Assembly (NCBI GenBank): GCA_964609025.1
Contig: CAZSQM010000006.1
Span: forward strand, 1 to 64,000
Length of the DNA: 64,000 nucleotides
Reading direction: 5' to 3'
From: SIG307 sp964609025
Lineage (GTDB): Bacteria > Bacillota > Clostridia > Lachnospirales > Lachnospiraceae
The notes beneath the pieces were generated by a model. The model was given only the letters and a program-made list of their open reading frames with translations, searched no databases and was not told where the DNA came from. The position numbers and the translations under genes are program-made. Shown here piece after piece: positions 26,383-35,714 of the stretch. How positions within the stretch are numbered: the stretch's first letter is position 1; each line of letters opens with the position of its first letter.

Positions 26383-28101
26383 TTACTGCTGAAACTGCCA
26401 GTAATCCACATTATAGCCCTCGCCGCAGAATACAAAAATCAACTTATGTACACCGGTTACGGTCTTTAACAGCTCTGCGGTAATTTCATGGTATTCTCCG
26501 TCCGTATGCTCTCCGATTTCAAGATAGCCGACTACCTCTCCGTTCAGACTGTCCAAACGAATCTGAATTGCGCCGGTCTGTCCCTCCTCTGCCTTTACCG
26601 CTGCGGTAAAGCTCTTTGTGCCGGTTTCTCCGAAATCCACACCGTACAATGCCAGCCAGTCGCCGGAATTGATTTCCGACAGGGTCATATTGCCCGAACC
26701 GTAATACTTACTCTTCATGCCCTCCTGCGTAGTATTCAGTCCGCCCATGGTTGCCATTGTTTCCGCTTCTACCTTTTCATACGGATTCAAATACTTCGTC
26801 TGCTTAAGCGAAAGACGGTCAACACTCGGAACGGTCGGAATGGTTCCGTCCTCGTTTACCGTTATCTTGGTAATGCTGGTACAGCGGTATCCGCCGGAAA
26901 TTCCCATCGGCTTCTCCAGAATCTGCGTATGATAAGCGATATACCACTCTCCGTTAAACTCAAACATACAGTGGTGATTGTTCCCGTAGCAGCCGTAATA
27001 GTTGCCCGGATTCTTTAATATCGCTCCTCCTAGGGTAAACGGTCCCATCGGGTTATCCGAGGTCATATAAACAATCTGTGCGCTGGAAAAACCTAATTCC
27101 GCCGTTGCCTCCTGCGTTACATTCCAGTTGGAACAGTAAGAATAATAGTATCTTCCGTTGATTTTATTGATACCGGAATCCTCAAACAGATACGGAATAT
27201 CCAGTGCCACCGGATCTCCGTCCAGGCTAATCATATCCGCGCCTAACTTTGCCACACGTCCGGTTCCCGGATTTGCCTGTTTTCCTTCCGGTACGCCGCC
27301 GCCGAAATAAATATAAGCGCTGCCGTCGTCGTCCACTAAAACAGCCGGGTCAAACAGCCAGTTGACATTGGCGCAGTTCGGCGTAGAACGGGAAATCAGC
27401 GCCTTTTTAATCGGGTCGATAAACGGTCCGGTCGGGCTGTCGGATTCCAGTACACCGATTCCGTTTCCACCGTTTGCAAAGTAAATGAAAAACTTCATTT
27501 CTCCGTCAACTTCCTTGTATGCGACTGCCGGAGCCCAGGAATTATTGCCCCACGTTGCCGCACCGTCCCGTCCGGCCGCATAAATCGTTCCGTGGTCGGT
27601 CCAGTTCACAAGGTCATCGGAGGACACAACATTTAACGTATTGATTTTACTGTAACTGTTGTTTTTTGCCGTTACGCCGTCCGCCTCATACTCTACCACG
27701 TCGCCGGTCATATACAGATACACTCTGCCCTCGTACACAATCGCATACGGGTCGGCTCCCAGACGCTGCGTCATAACCGGCGTATCATATCCGATGTTTT
27801 TTAAGGTTTCCGCCAGGGTCAGCTTATCAAAGCTTTCCTTCCATTTTGCTTCCAATTCCTGTGCTGTCAATTTCTTGTCCTCCGTTTTGGTTTCTGTTTT
27901 TCCTTCCTCGTTTTTCTCCTCACCCGGTTGTTCCTGCGGAGCGTTCGTTACGGTTTCTCCGCCTGTCTGCGGCACGTCTGTTACCACCGCTGCCGTAGGC
28001 GTCGGAGTCGTTTCTTTGGTGCCCTCCGTTTTTTTGCACGCTCCGAATGCACACGCCGCAAGTATTGCTCCCGCGCAAACCAATAACTTTCTTTTTTTCA
28101 T
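26383..28101 (-). CDS. GH43 lipoprotein with C-terminal CBM6-like module
   Basis: A 572-residue exported enzyme of the beta-xylosidase/arabinofuranosidase family. The lipid signal ends at ILAAC or AFGAC (Cys17 or Cys22), followed by a charged linker to about 95. The five-blade GH43 propeller shows the base D117 (GADPYAIV), the modulator D251 (WLFDPAVLVDDDG) and the acid E307 (FEDSGINKINGRYYYSY). Residues about 435-572 look like a CBM6 (VEAETMA.., DWLALYGVDFG, HKLIFVFCG). It likely trims arabinose or xylose from xylan at the cell surface. GGAGG precedes the start, 41 bp after the first operon gene. Confidence 0.92.
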   Translation of the reverse strand: MKKRKLLVCAGAILAACAFGACKKTEGTKETTPTPTAAVVTDVPQTGGETVTNAPQEQPGEEKNEEGKTETKTEDKKLTAQELEAKWKESFDKLTLAETLKNIGYDTPVMTQRLGADPYAIVYEGRVYLYMTGDVVEYEADGVTAKNNSYSKINTLNVVSSDDLVNWTDHGTIYAAGRDGAATWGNNSWAPAVAYKEVDGEMKFFIYFANGGNGIGVLESDSPTGPFIDPIKKALISRSTPNCANVNWLFDPAVLVDDDGSAYIYFGGGVPEGKQANPGTGRVAKLGADMISLDGDPVALDIPYLFEDSGINKINGRYYYSYCSNWNVTQEATAELGFSSAQIVYMTSDNPMGPFTLGGAILKNPGNYYGCYGNNHHCMFEFNGEWYIAYHTQILEKPMGISGGYRCTSITKITVNEDGTIPTVPSVDRLSLKQTKYLNPYEKVEAETMATMGGLNTTQEGMKSKYYGSGNMTLSEINSGDWLALYGVDFGETGTKSFTAAVKAEEGQTGAIQIRLDSLNGEVVGYLEIGEHTDGEYHEITAELLKTVTGVHKLIFVFCGEGYNVDYWQFQQ

Positions 28102-28142
28102 GTAAACCTCCTTATATGATTTGTTTTATCTGAAAGAACCGG

Positions 28143-29693
28143 CTATTCCTCTGCCCGGAACTCAAATTCGGAAAATGCTGCGGTGCCGCCTGTTTCCTTT
28201 GTCGAGAACAGAAACAGACCGAAGCGGCAGCCCACAAAGTGGTCCAGATTAAAGTACAGCTGCTTTGTAATGCCAAGCTTTTGAAACCCGTTTCCGGTCT
28301 TAAAGAAGAACTCCGCCGTATCCCTGCCGATAGAAAAATCGCACTCTACCCGCAGTGTAACCCTGCTTCCGTCAAACGGAATGCTCTCTGCGATTTCGCC
28401 CGGCTCCGCGTCATAACTTCCCATACCGGCAGGCTTCTCTGTTGCTTTCTTTTGCATCATAACAAGCCGGTACTCTCCCGCTTCCTTTGTCAGCGCGATA
28501 AATCCGTAATCTCCCTGCAAGGCGCAGATTCCGGCGTAATCGCCGTCCCGCAGTCCGCTGCCGTCAAGCGTTACCTCTGCCGCACAATGCTCCCCGCTTG
28601 TCCGCTGCGTCAGAGTGTTGACCGCCTGACACACATTTACGCTCAGCTTCCCGGAGCGAAGGAGAAGGTTGCCCGGCTGTTCCGTTACCGACCAGAGCGT
28701 ATTCTCCGGCGTGTGATTCCACTGCCACGGACTTTTCAGCCGTACCCTGCCGCCCTCTCCCGGCGTATAGCAAAAATCATCGCTGCACCAAAGCGGCTCA
28801 TAGGAATACGCCTTCTTTGCCGCATTCACGGTAACCTCCTTCGGCGCTCTGCCCATTTCCCCAAACACCGGAAAATCATTCTGCCATGTCACCGGAATAA
28901 GCACCGGAATCCGTCCGACTGCTCCGTGGTCCTGAAACAGCATTGCATACCAGTCGCCCTCCGGCGTATCTACAATGCCGCCCTGTGCCACACCGCTGTT
29001 TCTTCCGTCCAAATCGGAGGATAAAACATCTCCGCCGGTAAACTCACCAAGCAGTGAATCCGCACAAAAGCACGCTTCCGTCCGCAGACCGTTTTTCGGC
29101 CAATGAATAAAGAACAGATAATACTTTCCGTTGATTTTGTAAAAATGGGTTCCTTCATAGCCGAGCCAGACGTTTCCGGTATCCTTTACCGCCATCCGGT
29201 GAAGGCCGCCCTCCTTTGGAGCGGTCAAGTCTTCCCTCAGCTCCGTTATGTAAATTTCCCGGTTTCCGTATGCAATGTAAACTCTGCCGTCATCATCAAA
29301 CAAAAGCGAACTGTCATGGTAAAAGCCCTCAATGCAGCTCTTTTTCCACGGTCCCCCGATTTCCTTTGCCGTATAGAGATAAGTCTTTCCGGTATCGTTT
29401 GCCACAAAGCAGACATAGAACAGTCCGTTATGATACCGGAGGGATGCTGCCCACATTCCCTTTCCGTAAATACCCTTTCCGTCCGCAAGACGCTGTCCCG
29501 GCGTATTATCCAGGGTATCATACACATAAGACGCAATTTCCCAGTGAAGCAGGTCATACGAACGCAAAATAACCCCGCCCGGCATAAAGTGCATCGTAGT
29601 GCTGACCATGTAATAGGTATCCTCTACCCGGATTACGTCGGTATCGGGATAATCGGAGTAAATGATAGGATTTTTTCCTGTAATCTGTTTCAT
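28143..29693 (-). CDS. Intracellular GH43 beta-xylosidase/arabinofuranosidase (GH43_12-like)
   Basis: A 516-residue enzyme. The reading frame is open for 276 bp further upstream, but the ATG at 29693 has a textbook AGGAGG and begins the GH43 domain (NPIIYSDYPDTDVIRVEDTYYMVSTT). That longer form would overlap the divergent regulator gene. Catalytic positions are D19, D127 (HDSSLLFDDDG) and E180 (YEGTHFYKINGKYYLFF). A C-terminal beta-sandwich follows. With no signal peptide it should act on imported oligosaccharides. It is the first gene of the xylan operon and diverges from the AraC regulator. Confidence 0.9.
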   Translation of the reverse strand: MKQITGKNPIIYSDYPDTDVIRVEDTYYMVSTTMHFMPGGVILRSYDLLHWEIASYVYDTLDNTPGQRLADGKGIYGKGMWAASLRYHNGLFYVCFVANDTGKTYLYTAKEIGGPWKKSCIEGFYHDSSLLFDDDGRVYIAYGNREIYITELREDLTAPKEGGLHRMAVKDTGNVWLGYEGTHFYKINGKYYLFFIHWPKNGLRTEACFCADSLLGEFTGGDVLSSDLDGRNSGVAQGGIVDTPEGDWYAMLFQDHGAVGRIPVLIPVTWQNDFPVFGEMGRAPKEVTVNAAKKAYSYEPLWCSDDFCYTPGEGGRVRLKSPWQWNHTPENTLWSVTEQPGNLLLRSGKLSVNVCQAVNTLTQRTSGEHCAAEVTLDGSGLRDGDYAGICALQGDYGFIALTKEAGEYRLVMMQKKATEKPAGMGSYDAEPGEIAESIPFDGSRVTLRVECDFSIGRDTAEFFFKTGNGFQKLGITKQLYFNLDHFVGCRFGLFLFSTKETGGTAAFSEFEFRAEE

Positions 29694-29801
29694 CGGATTC
29701 CTCCTCGTTCTATAAAATTTTACGTCAGTTACCGTATTTCTGGCTTCAGCTTTATTTTCCTGTTCGGCAAAAGTTTTACTTTTTAGATTCAGTTTAGCAT
29801 C

Positions 29802-29830
29802 TTGTCTTTTCTTCCGCAATGTTGTATAAT
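29802..29830 (+). promoter_or_regulatory. Promoter of the AraC-type regulator gene
   Basis: TTGTCT (29802-29807), a 17-nt spacer and TATAAT (29825-29830). The intergenic region (29694-29870) must also hold the minus-strand xylan operon promoter, for which only a weak TAAAAT is visible; that fits a promoter needing an activator. Confidence 0.6.
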
Positions 29831-29870
29831 TGCAATAAATTGATTTATAATTCTCTTGCGAGGTGTTGCC

Positions 29871-30653
29871 ATGTACATTCATTACATTGCCCTGAACTGT
29901 GAACAGAAGCCCGGGTTTGTCGAAGAACGAAGACACGGTTTGGCAGACTTTCTTTTTTTGCGCTTTCATTCCAAAACCACATTGATTTTGGGCGATAAGA
30001 CCTACACCATAACAAAGCCGTGTGCATTTCTTATCGACTCCAGCACGCCCTACAAGTATTTTTCAAACAGCAAAGATTATCGGGATGATTACCTGCATTT
30101 CGCGGCAGATAACCGCATGCAGTTTCTGAGTGAATTGACTTTTCCTTTGAATACTCCGATTAGAATTTCAAACAATAATGCAATTACAAATCTATTGGAA
30201 CTGATTCTGGCAGAGCATCAGTCCAAAAACCGGCTGGCAGCAAAGTCCATCGACCTGCTCATCCGCTGCCTGTTTGTCAAGGTGGCCGAGGAATGGATGC
30301 AGAGCCAGCAGCTCAATACTTCCGTGCCGCACTACTATGAACTTCTCCGCGTCCGCGATACGATTCTTGCCTCTCCGGAACGTCCGTGGAAAATAGAAGA
30401 ACTGGCAGACTTAGCGCACCTCTCCCCTTCCTATTTTCAGGTCATCTATAAAAAAGCGTTCGGCATTACCTGCATGACCGAAGTAATCAATGCCAAGATA
30501 GAACAGGCAAAGCTGCTGCTTACCTCTACGGAGCTTCCGGTCAGCGCCGTTGCTGCGGAAACCGGTTACAACGAGGTCTATCACTTTATCCGGCAGTTTA
30601 AAAAAAGCACCGGGATGACGCCCGGTGCCTTTCGAAAAAAAGCGGTGCTCTGA
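29871..30653 (+). CDS. AraC-family transcriptional regulator of the xylan operon
   Basis: This 260-residue protein has an N-terminal sensor domain (about 1-150, with LILGDKTYTI.. and DSSTPYKYFSNSK) and a C-terminal double helix-turn-helix. The latter contains WKIEELADLAHLSPSYFQVIYKK and the closing signature GYNEVYHFIRQFKKSTGMTPGAFRK. The start at 29871 has GCGAGGTG; an upstream ATG adds five residues without a site. It is divergent from the four-gene xylan operon, so it is most likely its activator, responding to a xylan-derived sugar. Its stop is 2 bp from the end of the convergent GH8 gene. Confidence 0.85.
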   Translation: MYIHYIALNCEQKPGFVEERRHGLADFLFLRFHSKTTLILGDKTYTITKPCAFLIDSSTPYKYFSNSKDYRDDYLHFAADNRMQFLSELTFPLNTPIRISNNNAITNLLELILAEHQSKNRLAAKSIDLLIRCLFVKVAEEWMQSQQLNTSVPHYYELLRVRDTILASPERPWKIEELADLAHLSPSYFQVIYKKAFGITCMTEVINAKIEQAKLLLTSTELPVSAVAAETGYNEVYHFIRQFKKSTGMTPGAFRKKAVL

Positions 30654-30654
30654 T

Positions 30655-31809
30655 TTACCATGCTCTGTAATTGCCCGACAAAGCCAACAAAGCAAAGAGA
30701 TACAGACAGTTATCATAATAACGTCTGTCGCCGGTACGAAGCGGCGTGTTCCAAAACTTCAGGACAAACTCCTTCGCATACGGTCCCTTTGCCGCCAAAG
30801 AAGCCTGTGCATTGGTTGCCAGAAGTCCCACCGGATGTAATGCCGGCTGTTCCAATACCGTACCGTCCACCAGATAGGTCTGCTCCGGACACTCCTTTAC
30901 GGTTTCCGCGAAAAACTTCTGCACTTTGTCCGCTACGGCGCGCAGTTCCTCACTTTTGCCGTACCACTCGTAATCCAGTGCAATATTCGCAACCGTCCGG
31001 TATGCATCACTGTAAAACCAGTCATGTCTGGTGCCAAACTGCTGAATTCCCTTCTCATCCAAAAACTTCGGCGTACCGTCATACTCCGCATACTCTGCGG
31101 AAAGCCCCGTTACCGGGTGGCATGCCTTTAACAGATACTCTCTGGAAGCCTTCGCTGCTTCTCTCCAAAACTCCCGGTCTTCCTCATTGGCATACTCCGC
31201 AAACAATTCATAGAAATGCGGACAATGGTAAGACGGGTCCGAAAAGCCGATGCCGACTACGAACTCAATCAGCTTGTTCTTCGGATTCCACATCGGACCG
31301 CCCGGTATGCCGTTCTCTCCTTTATGTACACAATCGTGCAGCAGGGTTCTTGCCTGCTCCGAATAATTGAAGATTCCTTCCCCGTCGCCCCAGCGTTTGG
31401 AAGCGAAAAACAGTGACATTGCAAAAAACTCCTCGCCGTCCGGTGCCGGACCGTCGGAATTCTTTGAGCCGTCCGTATGACATGACCATGCAAAATATCC
31501 TTTATTCCAGCCGGACTCCAGATACATATTGGTCTTTGCCCATTTCCAGAGGCGGTCAAACTCCTCTTTTTTGTTCAGCTGAACACACATCATCATCGCG
31601 TAGGACATACCCTCGGTTCTGACATCGTGGTTGCCGGTATCCTCCATATACCCCATATCGTCGCCGCACGGATGATAAATCCGTTCCTCATCGCTGCCAT
31701 AAAACAGGGTCTGAAACACCTCCTCCAGCTTCCGGTCGATTTCCTCCTGCGAAATTCCGCACTCCGCAAACAAATTGCGGTACTTACCTGTGCTTACTGC
31801 GCCTGCCAT
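30655..31809 (-). CDS. GH8 reducing-end xylose-releasing exo-oligoxylanase
   Basis: A 384-residue cytoplasmic enzyme that would remove xylose from the reducing end of xylo-oligosaccharides. It has the GH8 (alpha/alpha)6 pattern: acid E66 in VRTEGMSYAMM and aspartates D263/D268 in RHDWFYSDAYRT, as in characterised Rex enzymes of the family. GWNKGYFAWSCHTDG is also typical. No signal peptide. The start has AGGAGG. It is transcribed separately from the main operon but lies tail to tail with the AraC gene, which supports membership of the same xylan system. Confidence 0.93.
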   Translation of the reverse strand: MAGAVSTGKYRNLFAECGISQEEIDRKLEEVFQTLFYGSDEERIYHPCGDDMGYMEDTGNHDVRTEGMSYAMMMCVQLNKKEEFDRLWKWAKTNMYLESGWNKGYFAWSCHTDGSKNSDGPAPDGEEFFAMSLFFASKRWGDGEGIFNYSEQARTLLHDCVHKGENGIPGGPMWNPKNKLIEFVVGIGFSDPSYHCPHFYELFAEYANEEDREFWREAAKASREYLLKACHPVTGLSAEYAEYDGTPKFLDEKGIQQFGTRHDWFYSDAYRTVANIALDYEWYGKSEELRAVADKVQKFFAETVKECPEQTYLVDGTVLEQPALHPVGLLATNAQASLAAKGPYAKEFVLKFWNTPLRTGDRRYYDNCLYLFALLALSGNYRAW

Positions 31810-31857
31810 ACTTCATCCTCCTCCTCTGGTTTTCCGTATTCTGCAACCGTTTCTTCT

Positions 31858-31876
31858 ACAATTACATTATAATTGT
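31858..31876. promoter_or_regulatory. Palindrome upstream of the GH8 gene
   Basis: ACAATTA and TAATTGT flank 5 nt and overlap a minus-strand TATAAT, about 50 bp before the GH8 start codon. It may be an operator. The -35 box is poor. Confidence 0.4.
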
Positions 31877-31977
31877 AACACATCTTTTTAAGATTTTCCA
31901 CTGAATCACATAAAAATAGTACTTATTTCCTATAAGAAATTTAATATTTCACGAAGAGCATCCTCCGGGCAGAATTT

Positions 31978-32517
31978 CTATGCAAGCTCCCGGAATTCTG
32001 CCCCGTTTTCCGTTAAAATCAAATAGCCCCGCGGACTATTCTCTTTTGGAATGGAAACCGACCCCGGATTCAAATATTTATAAGAATATTCACCTTTTTG
32101 TCCCTTTGCGGTACAATTTTCATCTGCCGTAACGTGGGTGTGACCGTGCAGCAGCACATCCCCCTCCTTCAAGCAAGGCGGATTTTCCTTATTGAACCTG
32201 TGACCGTGAGTTGCAAAGTACATTGTAGTTCCGATATAGAATACGGCGTACTCCGCCATCACCGGAAAATTTAACACCATCTGGTCTACCTCCGCCTCGC
32301 AGTTTCCCCGCACGCACAAAAGCTCGTCCGCCACCTCGTTTAACATTGCGATTACCTTTTTCGGCGCGTAATCCCGCGGCAGGTCATTGCGCGGTCCGTG
32401 ATACAGCAAATCCCCCAAAAGGACCAGCTTTTCCGCTCCTTCCCTGCGATATGCTTCCAACAGCTTTTCACAATAATAGGCCGAGCCGTGAATATCCGAT
32501 GCTACCATCCATTTCAT
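31978..32517 (-). CDS. yfcE: YfcE/MJ0936-type metallophosphoesterase
   Basis: The 179-residue protein is a small calcineurin-fold phosphodiesterase. Metal ligands are visible in order: DIHG (8-11), GDLLYHGPRND, GNCEAEVD, THGH and GHTH, followed by NPGSVSIPK. Members hydrolyse simple phosphodiesters in vitro, and the physiological substrate is unknown. It is last in the run LysM - spoIID-like - queA - unknown - yfcE, 17 bp after the preceding gene. A 10-bp perfect inverted repeat (31967-32003) overlaps its stop codon. Confidence 0.88.
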   Translation of the reverse strand: MKWMVASDIHGSAYYCEKLLEAYRREGAEKLVLLGDLLYHGPRNDLPRDYAPKKVIAMLNEVADELLCVRGNCEAEVDQMVLNFPVMAEYAVFYIGTTMYFATHGHRFNKENPPCLKEGDVLLHGHTHVTADENCTAKGQKGEYSYKYLNPGSVSIPKENSPRGYLILTENGAEFRELA

Positions 32518-32534
32518 TTTCTCTTCCTCCGTTC

Positions 32535-32804
32535 CTAGTTCTTTACAATCGCTTTCTTTACCCGCTGCATCACCGCAAAAAACTCCTTCGGGCGCTCCTC
32601 GGTCAGCTCATACAGCTCTGAAAGCAGCGCCTCAAACACCGTTTCCCGGTCCGAAGCCTCCGGCTGTTTCCCGAACACTGCCGCAGAAAAGCCGCAGATA
32701 TCGCTCTCCGACAGCTCGTCATACATCGTTTCCAGATAATCCGTCACGACCGACGGCTCTTCCTTCATAAACTCCGTCATTTCCGTCCATTGCTCTTTGT
32801 TCAT
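32535..32804 (-). CDS. Small acidic helical protein of unknown function
   Basis: An 89-residue, glutamate-rich, probably all-helical protein (MNKEQWTEMTEFMKEEPS..) with no cysteine pairs, membrane segment or known motif. The start at 32804 is 1 bp after the queA stop, with AGGAGG inside the end of queA, so its translation is probably coupled to queA. The longer frame would overlap queA by 46 bp. I do not recognise the family. Confidence 0.7.
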   Translation of the reverse strand: MNKEQWTEMTEFMKEEPSVVTDYLETMYDELSESDICGFSAAVFGKQPEASDRETVFEALLSELYELTEERPKEFFAVMQRVKKAIVKN

Positions 32805-32805
32805 G

Positions 32806-33900
32806 CTATTTCTCCTCCTGATCCAACGAAGTAAAAAAGCAGGCGTCCCCAAAGGAGAAGAACCGATAGCGCTCCTTCACCGCTTCCTTATAAATCCGCA
32901 GTACATTTTCCCTTCCCGCAAGGGCCGACACCAACATCAAAAGTGTGGACTCCGGCAGGTGAAAGTTCGTAATCAGACCGTCTAATACCTTAAAACGATA
33001 CCCCGGATAAATGAAAATATCCGTATCTCCCTCGCCCGCATGCACAACGCCGTTTTCATCCGACGCAGCTTCCACGGTACGGCAGCTCGTGGTTCCGACA
33101 CAGATTACTCTGCCGCCCGCCCGCTTGGTGCGGTTAATCTTTTCCGCCTCCTCCGGAAGTACCTGATAGGCCTCCGTGTGCATATGGTGTTCCAGTATAT
33201 TTTCCTCCTTCACCGGACGAAAAGTTCCGAGACCGACATGCAGCGTAACATTGGCAATCGTCACTCCCATAGCTTCAATCTCTTTCAGCAGCTCCGGCGT
33301 AAAATGCAGTCCTGCCGTCGGTGCGGCAGCCGAACCGTCATACTTGGCATAAACCGTCTGATAACGGTTCTTATCCTGTAATTTGTGCGTGATATACGGC
33401 GGCAGCGGCATCTGCCCCAGTTCATCCAGAATCTCCTCAAAAATACCCTGATAGGAAAACTGCACCAGACGGTTGCCGTCCGGCAGCACGCCAACTACGG
33501 TTCCCACTAACTTCCCGCCGCCGAAGGAAATCCTTGTTCCCTCTTTTGCCTTTTTCCCCGGCTTTGCAAGCGCCTCCCAGACATCGTTTTCCCGCCGTTT
33601 TAACAGCAGAATTTCAATCCGGGCGCCCTCCGCGCCAGGCGCAAAGCCCGGCTTTATCGCAGAATAGTCAATCAGCCGTTCTCCGATTAACCGCGCCGGA
33701 ATGACTCTTGTATTATTTAACACAAGGCAGTCCCCGGGATGCAGATATTCCGTAATATCCCGAAAATGCCGGTGACAAAAACTCCCCGTATGCTTGTCCG
33801 CCACCAGAAGTCTTGACGAGGAACGATCCTCAAGCGGGTCCTGTGCAATCAGTTCCTCCGGTAAATCAAAATAATAATCACTCTTTTTTAACGCTTCCAT
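32806..33900 (-). CDS. queA: S-adenosylmethionine:tRNA ribosyltransferase-isomerase
   Basis: This 364-residue enzyme transfers and isomerises the ribosyl group of SAM onto preQ1 in tRNA, giving epoxyqueuosine. The start MEALKKSDYYFDLPEELIAQ and the blocks DRSSSRLLV, PPYITH, YAKYDGSAAAPTAGLHFT and GTTSCRTVEAAS are family signatures. The ATG at 33900 follows GGGAAGG. No other queuosine genes are nearby. It sits between a SpoIID-like gene (75 bp upstream) and a small unknown. Confidence 0.95.
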   Translation of the reverse strand: MEALKKSDYYFDLPEELIAQDPLEDRSSSRLLVADKHTGSFCHRHFRDITEYLHPGDCLVLNNTRVIPARLIGERLIDYSAIKPGFAPGAEGARIEILLLKRRENDVWEALAKPGKKAKEGTRISFGGGKLVGTVVGVLPDGNRLVQFSYQGIFEEILDELGQMPLPPYITHKLQDKNRYQTVYAKYDGSAAAPTAGLHFTPELLKEIEAMGVTIANVTLHVGLGTFRPVKEENILEHHMHTEAYQVLPEEAEKINRTKRAGGRVICVGTTSCRTVEAASDENGVVHAGEGDTDIFIYPGYRFKVLDGLITNFHLPESTLLMLVSALAGRENVLRIYKEAVKERYRFFSFGDACFFTSLDQEEK

Positions 33901-33974
33901 TGTTTCATCCTTCCCTCGCCCGCCACCGGGCAACGCCGCACCGAAACACGGGCGCGCAGCGTTCCTGCTGCTTT

Positions 33975-35615
33975 CTATCGCACCGAAATTCCGGTAAAAT
34001 AATACTCTAAAATTTCCATATAAGTAAAGCCGTGTTCCGCCATTCCTCTTGCGCCGGACTGACTCATCCCGACGCCGTGTCCGGACCCCATGCCGGCAAA
34101 CAAATACGTTCCTTCTTCCGGTGCCGCCGCGGGAAAATTCGTCAGATTATCCGCGCTCAGCACCACATACTGCTCCGTCAGCCCGTCCGCGCTTCGCACC
34201 GTTCCGGTCCCGTCCGCAATATAGCAGTCGTGAATCGGACTCTGTACCGAAGAATTTTCTCCCCGTATCGTTACAAGATCCGGTACCTCCTCTGGACCGA
34301 CCACCTTAAACTTCGTTGCCGCCAGCCGAAGAACATTCCGCAAAGCGGCGGTATTTAAACTCATCGTTGCAAGACTTCCCGTTACTTTCAGCGAAGATAC
34401 CCTGCCGGACGCCGTTGTAATCTCCTGAGTCACCTTCCGTACCGTCCCGACAGACTTCCCGCCGGAGCGCAGCAGGGCTGCAAGTTCCTCCGCGCTTAAC
34501 GTAACGCTCCAGGGTTTTTTCGACGGATTTGTTTCGTAAATATCCGGAACGCCGCGCAGATACGGCAGGGCAAATCCCCAGACATCTTCGGAATCCTCGG
34601 TATGTCCGCCGCTTGCCGCGAAATAGTAGCCCGCCACGGTACGGTTTCCGTAGCAAAGCGTTTGCCCGCGGGTTGCCTTTACAGCCGCCGTACTTCTTTC
34701 TTTCTCAAACATCACTCCGCCGTATACCTGACTTTGTTCGGTATCCTCTATCCGATAACCCCGTTTTGTGTCGGTTGCCGCATGATAGCCTGCCTTAATG
34801 AGTGCATAGCTTCTTGCACAGACTGCCTGTGCTTTCAGGGCTTCCTCGGGCCATGACGCCGGCATCTCACAGGGTACGACGCCGTATAAATACTCTTCTA
34901 ACGGTACGACATTCACCGCCGTTACGGTTGTCCCACCGCCGTATCTCCCGATTTCCATCCGTCCCCGATAACTCCTTGCACCGAGCTTTACCGCCAAAAC
35001 TCCCGTTTCATTCTCCTCCAAAGGCGTAAACTGCGGGTAACAGCCTTCGGTGCCGTCCGCAAAGAGGATACGCTCTCCCGCGGAAAGACGGATGAGATAG
35101 TCGCTTTCTTTTTTGTCCCCCTCTAACCGAACCCCGCACTCCGCGGCCGCCCGCTCGCAGCGCAGCCGTGCCTCCTCTTCCGACCCGCCGTTTTCCTTTA
35201 CCGGAAGATACACTCCCGCATTTCCTGCGGAAAACAAGACCGGATATGCTGCCGCTCCTGCTTCCCGCAGCTGCCTTGCAAGTGCCTCCGCATGTTCCGC
35301 AGTCCCACGGTAATCTCCTACCGCATAAAAGGCTCCCCGCTCCGCACTTACAATAAGCCCCTCCTCACATTCTATCGTCACTTCGATATCATATTCCCTG
35401 TCCGTACAAAAGCCGAGCCCCAGACGGGTATTGTACAGGGTGATACTTGCCTTCTGCGCATATTGGCTTTTCAAGCCCACTCGAATCTCTTCTCCGGTAT
35501 TATTTTCCGCGCTCCGGGCCGTAAGATGGTTCGCAAAAAGCACAAAAAACAACACTGCAAAGAAAAAGAATCCCGCTTTTGCGGCAATATGCACCATTCT
35601 ATTTCTTTCACGCAT
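33975..35615 (-). CDS. SpoIID/LytB-type peptidoglycan transglycosylase
   Basis: A 546-residue exported protein with an N-terminal hydrophobic signal (about 7-30). After an N-terminal beta-rich region (about 45-215) comes the SpoIID domain: VVPCEMPASWPEEALKAQAVCARSYAL with the probable catalytic E250, the AASGGHTEDSEDVWG loop, and the closing GHGVGMSQSGARGMAEHG near residues 511-528. SpoIID proteins cut glycan strands lacking stem peptides. It may serve spore engulfment or, as an extra paralogue, wall remodelling. It is followed by queA and preceded by a LysM gene, all on the minus strand. Confidence 0.88.
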   Translation of the reverse strand: MRERNRMVHIAAKAGFFFFAVLFFVLFANHLTARSAENNTGEEIRVGLKSQYAQKASITLYNTRLGLGFCTDREYDIEVTIECEEGLIVSAERGAFYAVGDYRGTAEHAEALARQLREAGAAAYPVLFSAGNAGVYLPVKENGGSEEEARLRCERAAAECGVRLEGDKKESDYLIRLSAGERILFADGTEGCYPQFTPLEENETGVLAVKLGARSYRGRMEIGRYGGGTTVTAVNVVPLEEYLYGVVPCEMPASWPEEALKAQAVCARSYALIKAGYHAATDTKRGYRIEDTEQSQVYGGVMFEKERSTAAVKATRGQTLCYGNRTVAGYYFAASGGHTEDSEDVWGFALPYLRGVPDIYETNPSKKPWSVTLSAEELAALLRSGGKSVGTVRKVTQEITTASGRVSSLKVTGSLATMSLNTAALRNVLRLAATKFKVVGPEEVPDLVTIRGENSSVQSPIHDCYIADGTGTVRSADGLTEQYVVLSADNLTNFPAAAPEEGTYLFAGMGSGHGVGMSQSGARGMAEHGFTYMEILEYYFTGISVR

Positions 35616-35714
35616 CGTTCTCCTCTGCTTTCTTTCGGTGCTCCCTTTTCTCCTGCTTTAGTGTACCATATTCTGTTCCCGGCTTCAATCCCGCTTTTTG
35701 TTTTTTCGCTGTTT

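Noticed and set aside
29694..29969. N-terminal extension of the first GH43 protein
   Set aside because: It would overlap the divergent AraC gene; the internal ATG at 29693 has AGGAGG and starts the GH43 domain.
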